Shown here piece by piece: positions 34,301 through 42,883 of a DNA stretch of 64,000 nt. Under the pieces are notes generated by a model. That model had not been told where the DNA came from and ran no database searches. It saw nothing but the letters and a program-made list of their open reading frames with translations. Made by a program: the position numbers and the translations under genes. Location: assembly GCF_036002945.1 (NCBI RefSeq), contig NZ_CP108529.1:6629001-6693000 (forward strand). The letters run 5' to 3'. Source of the stretch: Streptomyces sp. NBC_01224. Lineage in GTDB: Bacteria > Actinomycetota > Actinomycetes > Streptomycetales > Streptomycetaceae. Each line of letters opens with the position of its first letter. Positions within the stretch are counted from its first letter, which is position 1.

Positions 34301-34894
34301 TCAGTCGTGGTACTGGTGCACCACTGCGTGGCCCTTGCCGCGGCCGATCATCCACTTGTTGACCGGTGTGGTGACGACGAAGGCGACGCCGAGCGAGAGT
34401 GCGAGCGCTCCCCAGAACAACGTGTCGGAGAGAGCGGCGTCCATGACGCCCGGCCACAGTGCGATCACGCCGTTGTCGATCAGCTCCATCACCGCGATGG
34501 AGAGGGTGTCGGCGGCGAGGGCGACCCGCAGGGCCGTACGGAAGTCGACGCCCGCCTTCCGGATGGAGCGCAGCGTCAGCGTGTAGCCGAAGAAGAAGGC
34601 CAGGACGATCGCGAGCACCATCGTCCCCATGTTGCCCCAGCCGAGCGCCGTGCCGATCACCATGCCGAGGATCTCGCCGATGGCGCATCCGGTGAGGCAG
34701 TGCAGGGTGGCCTGTGCGGCCATGGCCCAGCCTGCCTTGCCGAGGTGGCGGTCGGTGTGACTGGTGTGGTCGGCGTGGCCTGGGTGGGCTGCGTGCTCGC
34801 CGTGGTCTACGCGCAGGTTGTGATCTGTGTGCTCCCCGTGCTGCTCGCCCCGCTCATGGTGGCTGTGCTGCTCGTGGTGTGTGTCGTGCTGCAT
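34301..34894 (-). CDS. His-rich DUF4396 membrane protein
   Basis: 197 residues. The first ~50 residues contain about 17 His (HHEQHSHHE, HEHTDH-type runs) and look like a metal-binding tail; then four or five membrane segments of the DUF4396 family (FTLGMVIGTALGW..., CLTGCAIGEILGM with two Cys, IALWPGVMDAAL). A perfect CsoR-like operator lies 50 bases upstream, so copper-responsive expression and a role in copper handling or efflux is the leading inference. DUF4396 has no assigned function. Confidence 0.8.
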   Translation of the reverse strand: MQHDTHHEQHSHHERGEQHGEHTDHNLRVDHGEHAAHPGHADHTSHTDRHLGKAGWAMAAQATLHCLTGCAIGEILGMVIGTALGWGNMGTMVLAIVLAFFFGYTLTLRSIRKAGVDFRTALRVALAADTLSIAVMELIDNGVIALWPGVMDAALSDTLFWGALALSLGVAFVVTTPVNKWMIGRGKGHAVVHQYHD

Positions 34895-34943
34895 GGCGAT
34901 CCCCCAATGCCGAGTAGCGGTTCCTGCCGACAGCAGGAACCGT

Positions 34944-34960
34944 ATACCCCCATGGGGTAT
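34944..34960. promoter_or_regulatory. CsoR-type copper operator
   Basis: ATACCCC-CAT-GGGGTAT, a perfect 7+3+7 palindrome of the form recognised by Streptomyces CsoR (ATACCCC...GGGGTAT), centred about 58 bases upstream of the DUF4396 start codon, on its strand. The CsoR gene itself is not in this window. Confidence 0.75.
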
Positions 34961-34988
34961 TCCTCAATGGGGAAACAGTGCGCAGCAC

Positions 34989-35846
34989 TCAGCCCCGGTC
35001 GCGCAGCCCCTTCAGGCGCGCCACATCCGCCGCATTCCCCTCCTTGCCGCCCGGTGTCTCGACGATCAGCGGTACACCGGCGGTCGCCGGATGAGCGAAA
35101 AGCTCTCGGAACGGCTCCTCGCCGATGTGCCCGGCGCCGATGTTCTCGTGCCGGTCCTTGTGGGCTCCCACCACGTCCTTGGAGTCATTGGCGTGGATCA
35201 GTTTCAGCCGGCCCTCGCCGACCGTGTCCACCAGCAGGTCAAGTGTCTGCCGCATGCCCGCCGGGCCCGTCAGATCGTGGCCCGCCGCGTAGATGTGGCA
35301 GGTGTCGAGGCAGATGCCGAGCTTGGGGTGGGCGTCGAGTGCTTCGAAGTACGGGCCGAAGTCCCAGGTCCGCGAGCAGAGCGAGAACCCCTGCCCGGCG
35401 GTCGACTCCAGCAGCAGATACGGGTCGTCGTCGTGCGTCAGCTCGTCCAGGAGCGGCCGCATGTGCATGCGTACCTGTGCGAGGGCCTGCTCGCGCGGTC
35501 GGCCGCCCGTTGCCGATCCGGTGTGCACCACGACGCCCAGGGCGCCGATCTCGCGGGCCCGGCGCAGTGAGTGGCGCAGCGAGTCCACGGACTTCTCGAC
35601 GGTGGCCACGGTGTGCGAACCGAAGTTGATCAGATACGGGGCGTGGACGTACGCCGGTATGGAATCGGCGGCGCACTCGGCACGGAACTGCTCGTCCTGG
35701 GCCGGGTTGCCTGCGGGCGTCGCCCAGCCGCGCGGGTTGGCGACGAAGACCTGGACGGCCTCCGCCCCCATCTCGCGGGCGTAGGGGAGGCCGACCTTGG
35801 CGAGGCCGCCGGCCACGGGAACATGGCCGCCGACTGGGTTGCGCAT
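34989..35846 (-). CDS. nfo: Deoxyribonuclease IV (AP endonuclease family 2)
   Basis: 285 residues, TIM barrel with the zinc ligands of endonuclease IV: HTGSATGG, LESTAGQG, CLDTCHIYAAGHD, HANDSKD and HENIGAGHIG. It repairs abasic DNA sites. The start at 35846 (ATG CGC AAC) is the only good one. The stop lies just after the CsoR operator. The kinase gene ends 6 bases upstream. Confidence 0.93.
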   Translation of the reverse strand: MRNPVGGHVPVAGGLAKVGLPYAREMGAEAVQVFVANPRGWATPAGNPAQDEQFRAECAADSIPAYVHAPYLINFGSHTVATVEKSVDSLRHSLRRAREIGALGVVVHTGSATGGRPREQALAQVRMHMRPLLDELTHDDDPYLLLESTAGQGFSLCSRTWDFGPYFEALDAHPKLGICLDTCHIYAAGHDLTGPAGMRQTLDLLVDTVGEGRLKLIHANDSKDVVGAHKDRHENIGAGHIGEEPFRELFAHPATAGVPLIVETPGGKEGNAADVARLKGLRDRG

Positions 35847-35852
35847 ACGGAT

Positions 35853-37769
35853 CTAGAGTCCCTTGGTCTTGATGGTGATGGCGCTGCCCTCGGGGGCCTG
35901 CTTACCGCCGTCGACGGACTGGCTGTCGATGGTGTCGCCGAAGGAGAGGAACGGGCGGTCGACCTTGACCTCGAAGCCCGCGGCCTCCAGCTCGCGCCTG
36001 GCGTCGTCGACGTTCTTCCCGATGACATCCGGGACGTTGATCATCCGCGGTCCCTTGGAGACCGTGAGCGTGATGGTGTCGCTCTCGGCGGCCTGGCTGC
36101 CCTCGGCCGGCGACTGATGGGCGATGTCGCCCGCGACCTCGGGGGAACTGACCCGGTCGGGCAGCACCTTTGCCTTCAGCCCCTTCTCGTCCAGCGCGGC
36201 GGTGGCGTCCTCGACGGACAGCCCGGTGACATCGGGGACGTCGACCGGGGCGCCCTTGCTGACTACGAGGGCGACCGCGGAGTCCGGGTGGCGCTCGGTG
36301 CCCGCCTCGGGGTCCGTACGGATCACCTCGCCCCGTCCCGTCTCCTCGCTGAACTCCTTGGTGACCATGCCGGGCACCAGGCCTGCCTTCTTCAGCGCGC
36401 GCCTGGCGTCCCCGAGCGAGAGGTCCTGGACATCGGGGACCTTCACGATCTCGGGGCCGCGCGAGACGACGAGCGTCACCGCGTCGTTCCCCCGGATGCG
36501 GGCGCCGGACTCGGGGTCGCTGCTGATGACCTTGCCGCGCTCGACGGTGTCGCTGTAGGCCCGCTTGACGCTCTTGAGTTCCAGGCCGGCGCCCGAGAGC
36601 CGTTCCTGGGCGGTCTTCTCGGTCTGGCCGAGCACAGAGGGGACCCGGGTGAACTGCCCGGAGTTGATGTACCAGACACCGGTGCCGATCCCCAGCGCCA
36701 GCAACACCGCGACGACCACGGCGATGACGGAGCGCCGCGGACCGAGGCGGCGCAGGCCGTGCGGCGCGGGCTGCGGCGGCGTCGGCGGGGGCATCTCCAG
36801 CCGGCTGGTGTGGTGGGCGACGCCCTGGTCGGCCGGGAGCAGCCGCGGGATCACGCTCGTGCGGTCCTCGGCGGCGTCGTGCACCTCGGCGAGAGCCTGC
36901 GGCGGTACGGCGTCCAGCTGGGCGTCGGTGAGACCGGAGCGGGCCTCTCGGGTCTCGGCGAGCAGCGCCACCGCGTCGAACGGGCGGATCTCGGGGTTAC
37001 GGGCGGTGGCGCCGGCCACCAGGTCGTCGAGCTCGAAGGGGAGCCCAGGGACGGCAGCCGACGGGGCCGGGACGTCCTCGTTGAGGTGCTGGTAGATGAC
37101 CTGGGCGGGGGTGTCGCCGGCGTGCGGCTTGGAGCCGGTCAGCATCTCGTACAGGACGACACCGCAGGCGTACACATCGGTGCGGGTGTCCGCCGTGCCG
37201 TGCTCTATCTGCTCGGGGGCGAGATAGGAGACGGTGCCCAGGACGGACCCGGTGGTGTTGGTGACGGCGCCCACGGCCCTTACGAGACCGAAGTCGGCGA
37301 CCTTGACCCGGCCGTCGTCCCCTATCAGGACGTTCTCCGGCTTCATGTCGCGGTGCACGAACCCCGCGCGGTGCGCGGCGCCCAGGGCGGCCAGGACCGG
37401 CTCCAGGATGTCCAGTGCGGCCCTCGGCTGCAGGGCGCCGCGCTCGCGCAGTACGTCGCGCAGGGTGCAGCCCGCGACGTACTCCATCGCGAGGTAGACG
37501 TACTGCCCCTGGGCGCCCTGGTCGAAGACCGCGACGACATTGGGGTGCGCGAGCCGGGCCACGGACTTGGCCTCGCGGATGAAGCGCTCGACGAACGAGG
37601 CGTCCGTGGCGAGCGCCGGGTGCATCACCTTGAGGGCGAGCACCCGGTCGAGCCGGGTGTCCACGGCCCGGTAGACCGTGGCCATGCCGCCCACGGCGAT
37701 GCGGGCATCGACGCGGTAGCGGCCGTCGAGCAGCTGCCCGACGAGAGGGTCCTGGAGGGTCGTATCCAC
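35853..37769 (-). CDS. Serine/threonine protein kinase with four PASTA repeats (PknL-like)
   Basis: 638 residues. Cytoplasmic kinase domain (~15-275) with GGMATVYRA glycine loop, invariant Lys in LALKVMHP, HRDMKPENVLI and KVADFGLVRA; Ala/Pro-rich juxtamembrane stretch; one membrane segment (~345-369); then four PASTA domains that sense wall muropeptides. GTG 37769 has no ribosome-binding site, but TAGACT seven bases upstream could be a -10, so leaderless. In M. tuberculosis the kinase PknL (Rv2176) neighbours Rv2175c; the same homologue is 4 kb away here. Confidence 0.9.
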   Translation of the reverse strand: MDTTLQDPLVGQLLDGRYRVDARIAVGGMATVYRAVDTRLDRVLALKVMHPALATDASFVERFIREAKSVARLAHPNVVAVFDQGAQGQYVYLAMEYVAGCTLRDVLRERGALQPRAALDILEPVLAALGAAHRAGFVHRDMKPENVLIGDDGRVKVADFGLVRAVGAVTNTTGSVLGTVSYLAPEQIEHGTADTRTDVYACGVVLYEMLTGSKPHAGDTPAQVIYQHLNEDVPAPSAAVPGLPFELDDLVAGATARNPEIRPFDAVALLAETREARSGLTDAQLDAVPPQALAEVHDAAEDRTSVIPRLLPADQGVAHHTSRLEMPPPTPPQPAPHGLRRLGPRRSVIAVVVAVLLALGIGTGVWYINSGQFTRVPSVLGQTEKTAQERLSGAGLELKSVKRAYSDTVERGKVISSDPESGARIRGNDAVTLVVSRGPEIVKVPDVQDLSLGDARRALKKAGLVPGMVTKEFSEETGRGEVIRTDPEAGTERHPDSAVALVVSKGAPVDVPDVTGLSVEDATAALDEKGLKAKVLPDRVSSPEVAGDIAHQSPAEGSQAAESDTITLTVSKGPRMINVPDVIGKNVDDARRELEAAGFEVKVDRPFLSFGDTIDSQSVDGGKQAPEGSAITIKTKGL

Positions 37770-37890
37770 GCATGCGAGTCTACGAGCCGCCACGGACACG
37801 GCCCACGGGCCGGGGCGGACCCGGGGCCGTACTGCAGCCGAGCCGTGACAGGGACATGCGCGCCGCAGCCGCCGGCGGCGGTCCGGTGGG

Positions 37891-38685
37891 TCAGAACGCC
37901 GGGCGCTCCGGGTCCAGCACCGCGCGCCCCTCCACCGGCGACGAGGCCTCGGCGAAGTGGCGGCGCGGGATCCGGCCCGCGCGGTACGCCAGCCGCCCGC
38001 CCTCCACCGCATGCCGCATCGCCGCGGCCATCAGCTCGGGCTCCTGGGCCCGGGTCACCGCGGACGCCAGCATCACCGCCGCGCACCCCAGCTCCATCGC
38101 GAGCGCCGCGTCCGAGGCCGTCCCGGCGCCCGCGTCGAGAATCACCGGCACCCGGGCCTGCTCGACGATCAGCTGGAAGTTGTGCGGATTGCGGATGCCG
38201 AGGCCGGAGCCGATGGGGGAGCCGAGCGGCATGATCGCCGCGCACCCCACGTCCTGGAGCCTGCGGGCCAGTACGGGGTCGTCATTGGTGTACGGAAGCA
38301 CGGTGAAGCCGTCGTCCACCAGGGTCTCCGCGGCGTCCAGCAGCTCGATCGGGTCGGGCAGCAGGGTCCGCTCGTCGGCCACCACCTCAAGCTTGATCCA
38401 GTCCGTGCCGAGCGCCTCGCGGGCCAGCCGGGCGGTCAGCACGGCCTCGCCCGCGGTGAAGCAGCCCGCCGTGTTCGGCAGCACGCGGATGGAGAGCCGC
38501 TGGAGCACGGAGAGCACCGAGCCCTGCACGGTCGGATCGAGGCGGCGCATCGCGACGGTGGTGAGCTCGGTACCGGAGGCGGTCAGGGAGCGTTCCAGCA
38601 CGTCGAGGCTGGGCGCCCCGCCGGTTCCCATGATCAGCCGGGAGCCGAAGGCGGTGTCGCCGAGGGTGAAGAGGTCGTCGGACAT
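37891..38685 (-). CDS. thiG: Thiazole synthase ThiG
   Basis: 264 residues, TIM barrel. Catalytic lysine in DWIKLEVVAD and phosphate site in LDAGAGTASDAALAMELGC are present. Forms the thiazole phosphate from deoxyxylulose phosphate, dehydroglycine and ThiS thiocarboxylate. ATG 38685; 2 bases downstream of the thiS stop. Confidence 0.96.
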   Translation of the reverse strand: MSDDLFTLGDTAFGSRLIMGTGGAPSLDVLERSLTASGTELTTVAMRRLDPTVQGSVLSVLQRLSIRVLPNTAGCFTAGEAVLTARLAREALGTDWIKLEVVADERTLLPDPIELLDAAETLVDDGFTVLPYTNDDPVLARRLQDVGCAAIMPLGSPIGSGLGIRNPHNFQLIVEQARVPVILDAGAGTASDAALAMELGCAAVMLASAVTRAQEPELMAAAMRHAVEGGRLAYRAGRIPRRHFAEASSPVEGRAVLDPERPAF

Positions 38686-38687
38686 GG

Positions 38688-38906
38688 TCAGCCTCCCTGG
38701 ACCGCGGTCAGGACCTCGACGCGGTCACCGTCAACGAGTGCGGCGGTGGACCACTGGCCGCGCGGGACGACGGTCTCGTTGACGGCGGCCGCGACGCCGG
38801 AGTGCGCGGCGGTCAGGGTGGCCACAAGGGTGTCCAGGGTGGTGCCCGCGGCGAGGAGACGGACCTCGCCGTTCACGGACACGGTGAGGGGCGCGGGATC
38901 GGTCAT
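38688..38906 (-). CDS. thiS: Sulfur carrier protein ThiS
   Basis: 72 residues ending in the required Gly-Gly (AVQGG), ubiquitin-like fold. The C-terminal thiocarboxylate donates sulfur to ThiG. Start overlaps the thiO stop by 4 bases and it is 2 bases upstream of thiG, so thiO-thiS-thiG form one operon. Confidence 0.93.
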   Translation of the reverse strand: MTDPAPLTVSVNGEVRLLAAGTTLDTLVATLTAAHSGVAAAVNETVVPRGQWSTAALVDGDRVEVLTAVQGG

Positions 38907-40087
38907 GCGGGCTGCTCCTGACGTACGGAGACGGCGGCGGACGAGAAACGGTGCGGAGTGAAGGGGCGAGCCACCTCGGGCAGCTCGCCTGTGGTGAGGA
39001 GCTCTGCCATGACGTGACCGGTGACGGGAGTCAGCAGCACCCCGTTGCGGTGGTGGCCGGTGGCGAGGTGAAGGCCCGGCAGGGCGGTGGGGCCGAGCAA
39101 CGGGGCGTTGTCGGGGGAGGTGGGGCGCAGGCCGGCCCGGGTCTCGGTGAGCGGGAGCTCGGTGATGCCGGGCACCAGCTCGTGGGCGTCCCGCAGCAGC
39201 TCGTAGACGCCGCCCGCGGTGACGGTGGTGTCCCAGCCCATCTCCTCGCTGGTGGCGCCGACGACCAGTTCGCCGTTCTCGCGCGGTACGAGATAGACGT
39301 GGCTTCCCCGGACCACGGCCCGGACCGTCCGGGTGAGGAACGGTGCGTACGTGGCGGGCACGGTCAGCCGCAGCACCTGCCCCTTCACCGGCCGGACCGG
39401 CGGCACGACCCCGTCCGGCAGCCCCGGGAGCCGGCCGCTGAGGCTGCCCGCGGCGAGCACGACCTGGTCGGCGGCGAGCTCCGTACCCCCGCAGAGCACG
39501 GCTCCGGCGGCCCGGTCGCGTATCACCGCCAGGCGCTCCGCCCATCCGCGGTGGAAGACCACCCCGGCCCGCTCGCAGGCGGTCAGCAGTGCGGCGGCCA
39601 GCCGGCGGGGATCGATCTGGTGGTCGCCGTCGACCCGCAGACCGCCGCGGACGCCCGGCGCGAGCATCGGCTCCAGGCGGCGGCATTCGCGGCCGGTGAG
39701 CCACTCCGACTCCAGGCCCGAACGCTGCTGCAGGGCGTGCAGTTCCCGCAGATGGGCACGGTCGTCGGAGTCCAGCGCGACGGCCAGGGTGCCGCAGGCG
39801 CGGAAGCCGGTCTCCTGTCCGCTCGCCGCCTCCAGCTCGGCCGCGAAGGCCGGATAGCGGGCGGCCGAGGCGACATTGAGGCCCAGCAGCATCTGTTCGC
39901 CGTAGTGGAGTTCGGTGACGGCGGCCAGCATGCCGGCCGCCACCCGGGCGGCTCCGCCACCCGGTTCGGGATCGACGACCGCGGTGCGCAGTCCGCGTTG
40001 CGCGGCCCGCCAGGCGGTCACCAGACCGATGATCCCGCCCCCGATGACAAGGACGTCGGATCCGTTTCCGTTCCGAGAGGAACGCAT
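38903..40087 (-). CDS. thiO: Glycine oxidase ThiO
   Basis: 394 residues. FAD-binding GGGIIGLVTAWRA at the N-terminus and the D-amino-acid-oxidase fold; ARGLRPTSPDNAPLLG and TGHHRNGVLLTP regions are typical. Oxidises glycine to dehydroglycine for the thiazole. First gene of the thiO-thiS-thiG operon, behind a TPP riboswitch. Confidence 0.94.
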   Translation of the reverse strand: MRSSRNGNGSDVLVIGGGIIGLVTAWRAAQRGLRTAVVDPEPGGGAARVAAGMLAAVTELHYGEQMLLGLNVASAARYPAFAAELEAASGQETGFRACGTLAVALDSDDRAHLRELHALQQRSGLESEWLTGRECRRLEPMLAPGVRGGLRVDGDHQIDPRRLAAALLTACERAGVVFHRGWAERLAVIRDRAAGAVLCGGTELAADQVVLAAGSLSGRLPGLPDGVVPPVRPVKGQVLRLTVPATYAPFLTRTVRAVVRGSHVYLVPRENGELVVGATSEEMGWDTTVTAGGVYELLRDAHELVPGITELPLTETRAGLRPTSPDNAPLLGPTALPGLHLATGHHRNGVLLTPVTGHVMAELLTTGELPEVARPFTPHRFSSAAVSVRQEQPA

Positions 40088-40099
40088 GGGTCCCCAACC

Positions 40100-40193
40100 C
40101 TTCCCTTCGCCGGCATGACCCGGATCAGGTTCGTACGGTCGAAGGCCGCCCCAGCCTCCCTCTCAGCCCGGTGCGTCCGGGCTCCCGCGAGTG
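40100..40193 (-). promoter_or_regulatory. TPP riboswitch
   Basis: The thiO leader contains the hallmark thi-box segments CGGGAGCCCGG, CCGGGCTGAGAGG and ACCTGATCCGGGTCATGCCGG with CGAAGGGA, all in the standard order. It turns the operon down when thiamine pyrophosphate is plentiful. Ends approximate. Confidence 0.93.
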
Positions 40194-40304
40194 TTTTACG
40201 TTGGCCACCCTAAACCGTTTTTGGGCGGTGAGCAGGAACGGGTCCTGCCCCACCGGCACGCCCCGAACGGTCTTGGGCGCACTGGCCGAAGAGCTCCCCC
40301 TTTC

Positions 40305-40319
40305 CTGACGATCCGTCAG
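40305..40319. promoter_or_regulatory. Operator-like palindrome before the ferredoxin reductase gene
   Basis: CTGACG-ATC-CGTCAG, perfect 6+3+6 palindrome 17 bases before the start codon, where it could overlap the promoter. Typical of a TetR-type operator; the regulator is not in the window. Confidence 0.45.
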
Positions 40320-40336
40320 TTGTTTAAGGTGTACAG

Positions 40337-41590
40337 GTGAGCGAGCAGCAGCAGTCAGAGCGGCCGGACCGGCAGGCAGGGCGCCGCGTCGTCATCGTCG
40401 GCGCGGGCATGGCCGGCGTGCAGACGGCGGTGGCCCTGCGGGAACAGGGCTTCACCGGCTCCGTCGCCCTGATCGGCGCCGAACCGCACCAGCCCTACGA
40501 CCGGCCCCCGCTGTCCAAGGCGGTACTGCTCGGCAAGGCCGAGGACTCCGCCTTCGACGTCGACTTCGGGGCGCTGGACATCGATCTGCAGCTGGGCCGC
40601 GAAGTCACCGGTGTGCGGCCGGGCGCGCATGAGCTGGACACCCCGTCAGGACCTGTTGCATACGACGTCCTGGTGATCGCGACCGGCGCCGAACCGGTTG
40701 TCCTGCCCGGTGCCGAGGGCGTTCCCGGCGTCCATCTGCTGCGCACCCTCGACGACGCGGCACGGCTGCGGCCCGTACTCGACGGGCAGCACGGCGTCGT
40801 GGTCGTCGGCGCGGGCTGGATCGGCGCCGAGTTCGCCACCGCGGCCCGCGCCTCGGGCTGTGAGGTCACCGTCGTCGAGGCCGCCGACCGGCCCCTCGCG
40901 GGCGCCATGCCCGCCGAGGTCGCCGCCCCGATGACCGCCTGGTACGCCGAGAGCGGCGCCGAACTCCTCACCGGAGCCCGGGTCGCCCGCATCGAACCCG
41001 GCCGGGTGATCCTCGCGGACGGCCGCACGATCCCGGCCGGAGCGGTCGTCGTCGGAATCGGCGCACGGCCCGCCACCGGCTGGCTGGCCGGCTCCGGCAT
41101 CGCGCTCGGCCCCGACGGATCGGTGACCGCCGACGGGGCGCTGCGCACCTCGCTCCCCGATGTGTACGCGGTCGGTGACTGCGCCTCGTTCCCCTCCTTG
41201 CGGTACGGCGAACGCCTTCTCATCCACCACTGGGACAACGCCCTCCAGGGCCCTCGGACCGCCGCCGCCAACATCATCGGGGCGGGGGCCGAGAACGGCC
41301 CGGCGCTGCAGACGTACGACCCCGTGCCGTACTTCTGGTCCGAGCAGTTCGACCGGTTCGTGCAGTACGCGGGCCACCACGGGAGCGCCGACACCCTGCT
41401 GTGGCGCGGCGATCCGGCCGGTCCCTCCTGGTCGGTGTGCTGGCTGCGAGGCGGCGTCCTGGTCGCGGTCCTCGCCGTCGGCCGGCCACGCGATCTGGCG
41501 CAGGGGCGCAAGCTCATCGAGGCGGGGGCACATCTCGATCCGGCACGGGCCGCCGACCCCTCCGTACCGCTGAAGTCGGCAACCCTCTGA
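40337..41590 (+). CDS. FAD/NAD(P)-dependent ferredoxin (or rubredoxin) reductase family protein
   Basis: 417 residues. Two Rossmann motifs, VVIVGAGMAGVQTAVALREQG for FAD and GVVVVGAGWIGAEFATAARAS for NAD(P)H, with CASFP...D flavin site (YAVGDCASFP). Architecture of BphA4/putidaredoxin reductase-type enzymes that serve P450 or oxygenase electron transport. No ferredoxin gene is adjacent. GTG 40337 with AAGG upstream. Confidence 0.86.
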   Translation: MSEQQQSERPDRQAGRRVVIVGAGMAGVQTAVALREQGFTGSVALIGAEPHQPYDRPPLSKAVLLGKAEDSAFDVDFGALDIDLQLGREVTGVRPGAHELDTPSGPVAYDVLVIATGAEPVVLPGAEGVPGVHLLRTLDDAARLRPVLDGQHGVVVVGAGWIGAEFATAARASGCEVTVVEAADRPLAGAMPAEVAAPMTAWYAESGAELLTGARVARIEPGRVILADGRTIPAGAVVVGIGARPATGWLAGSGIALGPDGSVTADGALRTSLPDVYAVGDCASFPSLRYGERLLIHHWDNALQGPRTAAANIIGAGAENGPALQTYDPVPYFWSEQFDRFVQYAGHHGSADTLLWRGDPAGPSWSVCWLRGGVLVAVLAVGRPRDLAQGRKLIEAGAHLDPARAADPSVPLKSATL

Positions 41591-41660
41591 CGGCGTACCC
41601 AGACCCCCGTACGGTCGGCCTGGCTACCGACTGTCGGTCCGGGATGGCACGCTTGTCCCT

Positions 41661-42026
41661 GTGACCGAGATTGACGCAAAGATCGATGCTCTCGTCCCCG
41701 CCTGGCTCCACCTTCCCGACATCGCCGAAATGCTCGATGTCGAGGTGACGCGCGTGCGGCAGCTGGTCAAGGAGGGCCAGCTCATCGCCGTACGACGTGG
41801 TGAGAACCGGACGCTTCAGGTGCCTGCCGCCTTCATCGACGGCAACAAGGTGGTCAAGGGTCTCTCCGGAACCCTGACGCTCCTGAGGGATGACGGCTAC
41901 ACCGACGAAGAGATGCTGGAATGGCTCTTCACCCCCGACCCGACCCTGCCGGGCACCCCTGCCCAGGCGCTGAGCGAGAATCGCGGCACGGAGGTGAAGC
42001 GCCGCGCCCAGGCGCTCGCCGTCTGA
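41661..42026 (+). CDS. Rv2175c-family DNA-binding protein
   Basis: 121 residues. Winged/excisionase-like helix-turn-helix (LPDIAEMLDVEVTRVRQLVKEGQLIAVRRGENRTLQVPAAFI) with a C-terminal region of the Rv2175c family. In M. tuberculosis Rv2175c is phosphorylated by the neighbouring PASTA kinase PknL, which also has a homologue here (35.9-37.8 kb). GTG 41661 without clear ribosome-binding site. Confidence 0.83.
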   Translation: MTEIDAKIDALVPAWLHLPDIAEMLDVEVTRVRQLVKEGQLIAVRRGENRTLQVPAAFIDGNKVVKGLSGTLTLLRDDGYTDEEMLEWLFTPDPTLPGTPAQALSENRGTEVKRRAQALAV

Positions 42027-42046
42027 CCGCAGTCCGTATGTGAGGG

Positions 42047-42074
42047 GCGGGCCGCGCAGCAGTGCGCGGCCCGC
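42047..42074 (+). terminator. Terminator after the DNA-binding protein gene
   Basis: Perfect 12-bp inverted repeat (GCGGGCCGCGCA and complement) with a 4-base loop. Confidence 0.8.
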
Positions 42075-42130
42075 ACCCCCGCGCCGTACCGATAACCGCT
42101 CCGCAACGCTCTCCAGGGGGGAAGCGCACC

Positions 42131-42784
42131 ATGTCCACGCCTCGCGCGCTGCTGTCCGACGCCCGGCTCTATCTGTGCACGGACGCCCGCAGGCGCCAAG
42201 GTGACCTCCCCGCGTTCCTCGACGCCGTCCTTTCCGGCGGTGTGGACATCGTCCAGCTGCGCGACAAGGGCATGGAAGCGGCCGAGGAGCTCGAACACCT
42301 GGCGGTCTTCGCCGAAGCCTGCAGGCGCCACGGCAAGCTCCTCGCGGTGAACGACCGGGCCGATGTCGCCCACGCCATCGGCTCCCACGTGCTGCACCTC
42401 GGCCAGGGCGACCTGCCGGTCTCCGCCGCCCGCGCCATCATCGGCGAGGACGTGGTGATCGGCCGCTCCACCCACGCCGAGTCCGAGGTCGACGCGGCCG
42501 TCGCCGAGCCCGGGGTGGACTACTTCTGCACCGGCCCCTGCTGGCCCACCCCGACCAAGCCCGGCCGGCACGCCCCGGGCCTGGACCTCGTGCGGTACGC
42601 CGCCTCGCTCGACCAGTGGCGTCCGTGGTTCGCCATCGGCGGGATCGACGCGGGCAATCTCGACGAGGTGCTGGACGCCGGAGCGCGCCGGGTGGTCGTC
42701 GTACGGGCGATCACCGAGGCAGCCGACCCGGGCGCCGCCACCGCCGAGCTGGCCAAGCGAATCCGGGTGCGCACCGGAGTGTGA
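42131..42784 (+). CDS. thiE: Thiamine phosphate synthase
   Basis: 217 residues. Joins the pyrimidine diphosphate and thiazole phosphate. TIM-barrel motifs GVDIVQLRDKG, NDRADVA, IGRSTHAE, DYFCTGPCWPTPTK and AIGGIDAGN. ATG 42131 with GGGGGAA 8 bases upstream. No TPP riboswitch is seen before this gene, unlike thiO. Confidence 0.94.
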   Translation: MSTPRALLSDARLYLCTDARRRQGDLPAFLDAVLSGGVDIVQLRDKGMEAAEELEHLAVFAEACRRHGKLLAVNDRADVAHAIGSHVLHLGQGDLPVSAARAIIGEDVVIGRSTHAESEVDAAVAEPGVDYFCTGPCWPTPTKPGRHAPGLDLVRYAASLDQWRPWFAIGGIDAGNLDEVLDAGARRVVVVRAITEAADPGAATAELAKRIRVRTGV

Positions 42785-42883
42785 TCCGGCCAGATGTCCG
42801 AAGGGTGGACAAACAACCAGTCAATTCGGGCAATTACCGCTGGTCTGGTCCTGTGACTGTCGCGCGCTGGTTAACCTGCCCGT

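Noticed and set aside
37770..38012. Upstream extension of the PASTA kinase
   Set aside because: Adds an Arg/Ala-rich stretch with no homology pattern and overlaps thiG; GTG 37769 starts at the normal MDTTLQDPLVGQLLDGRY.
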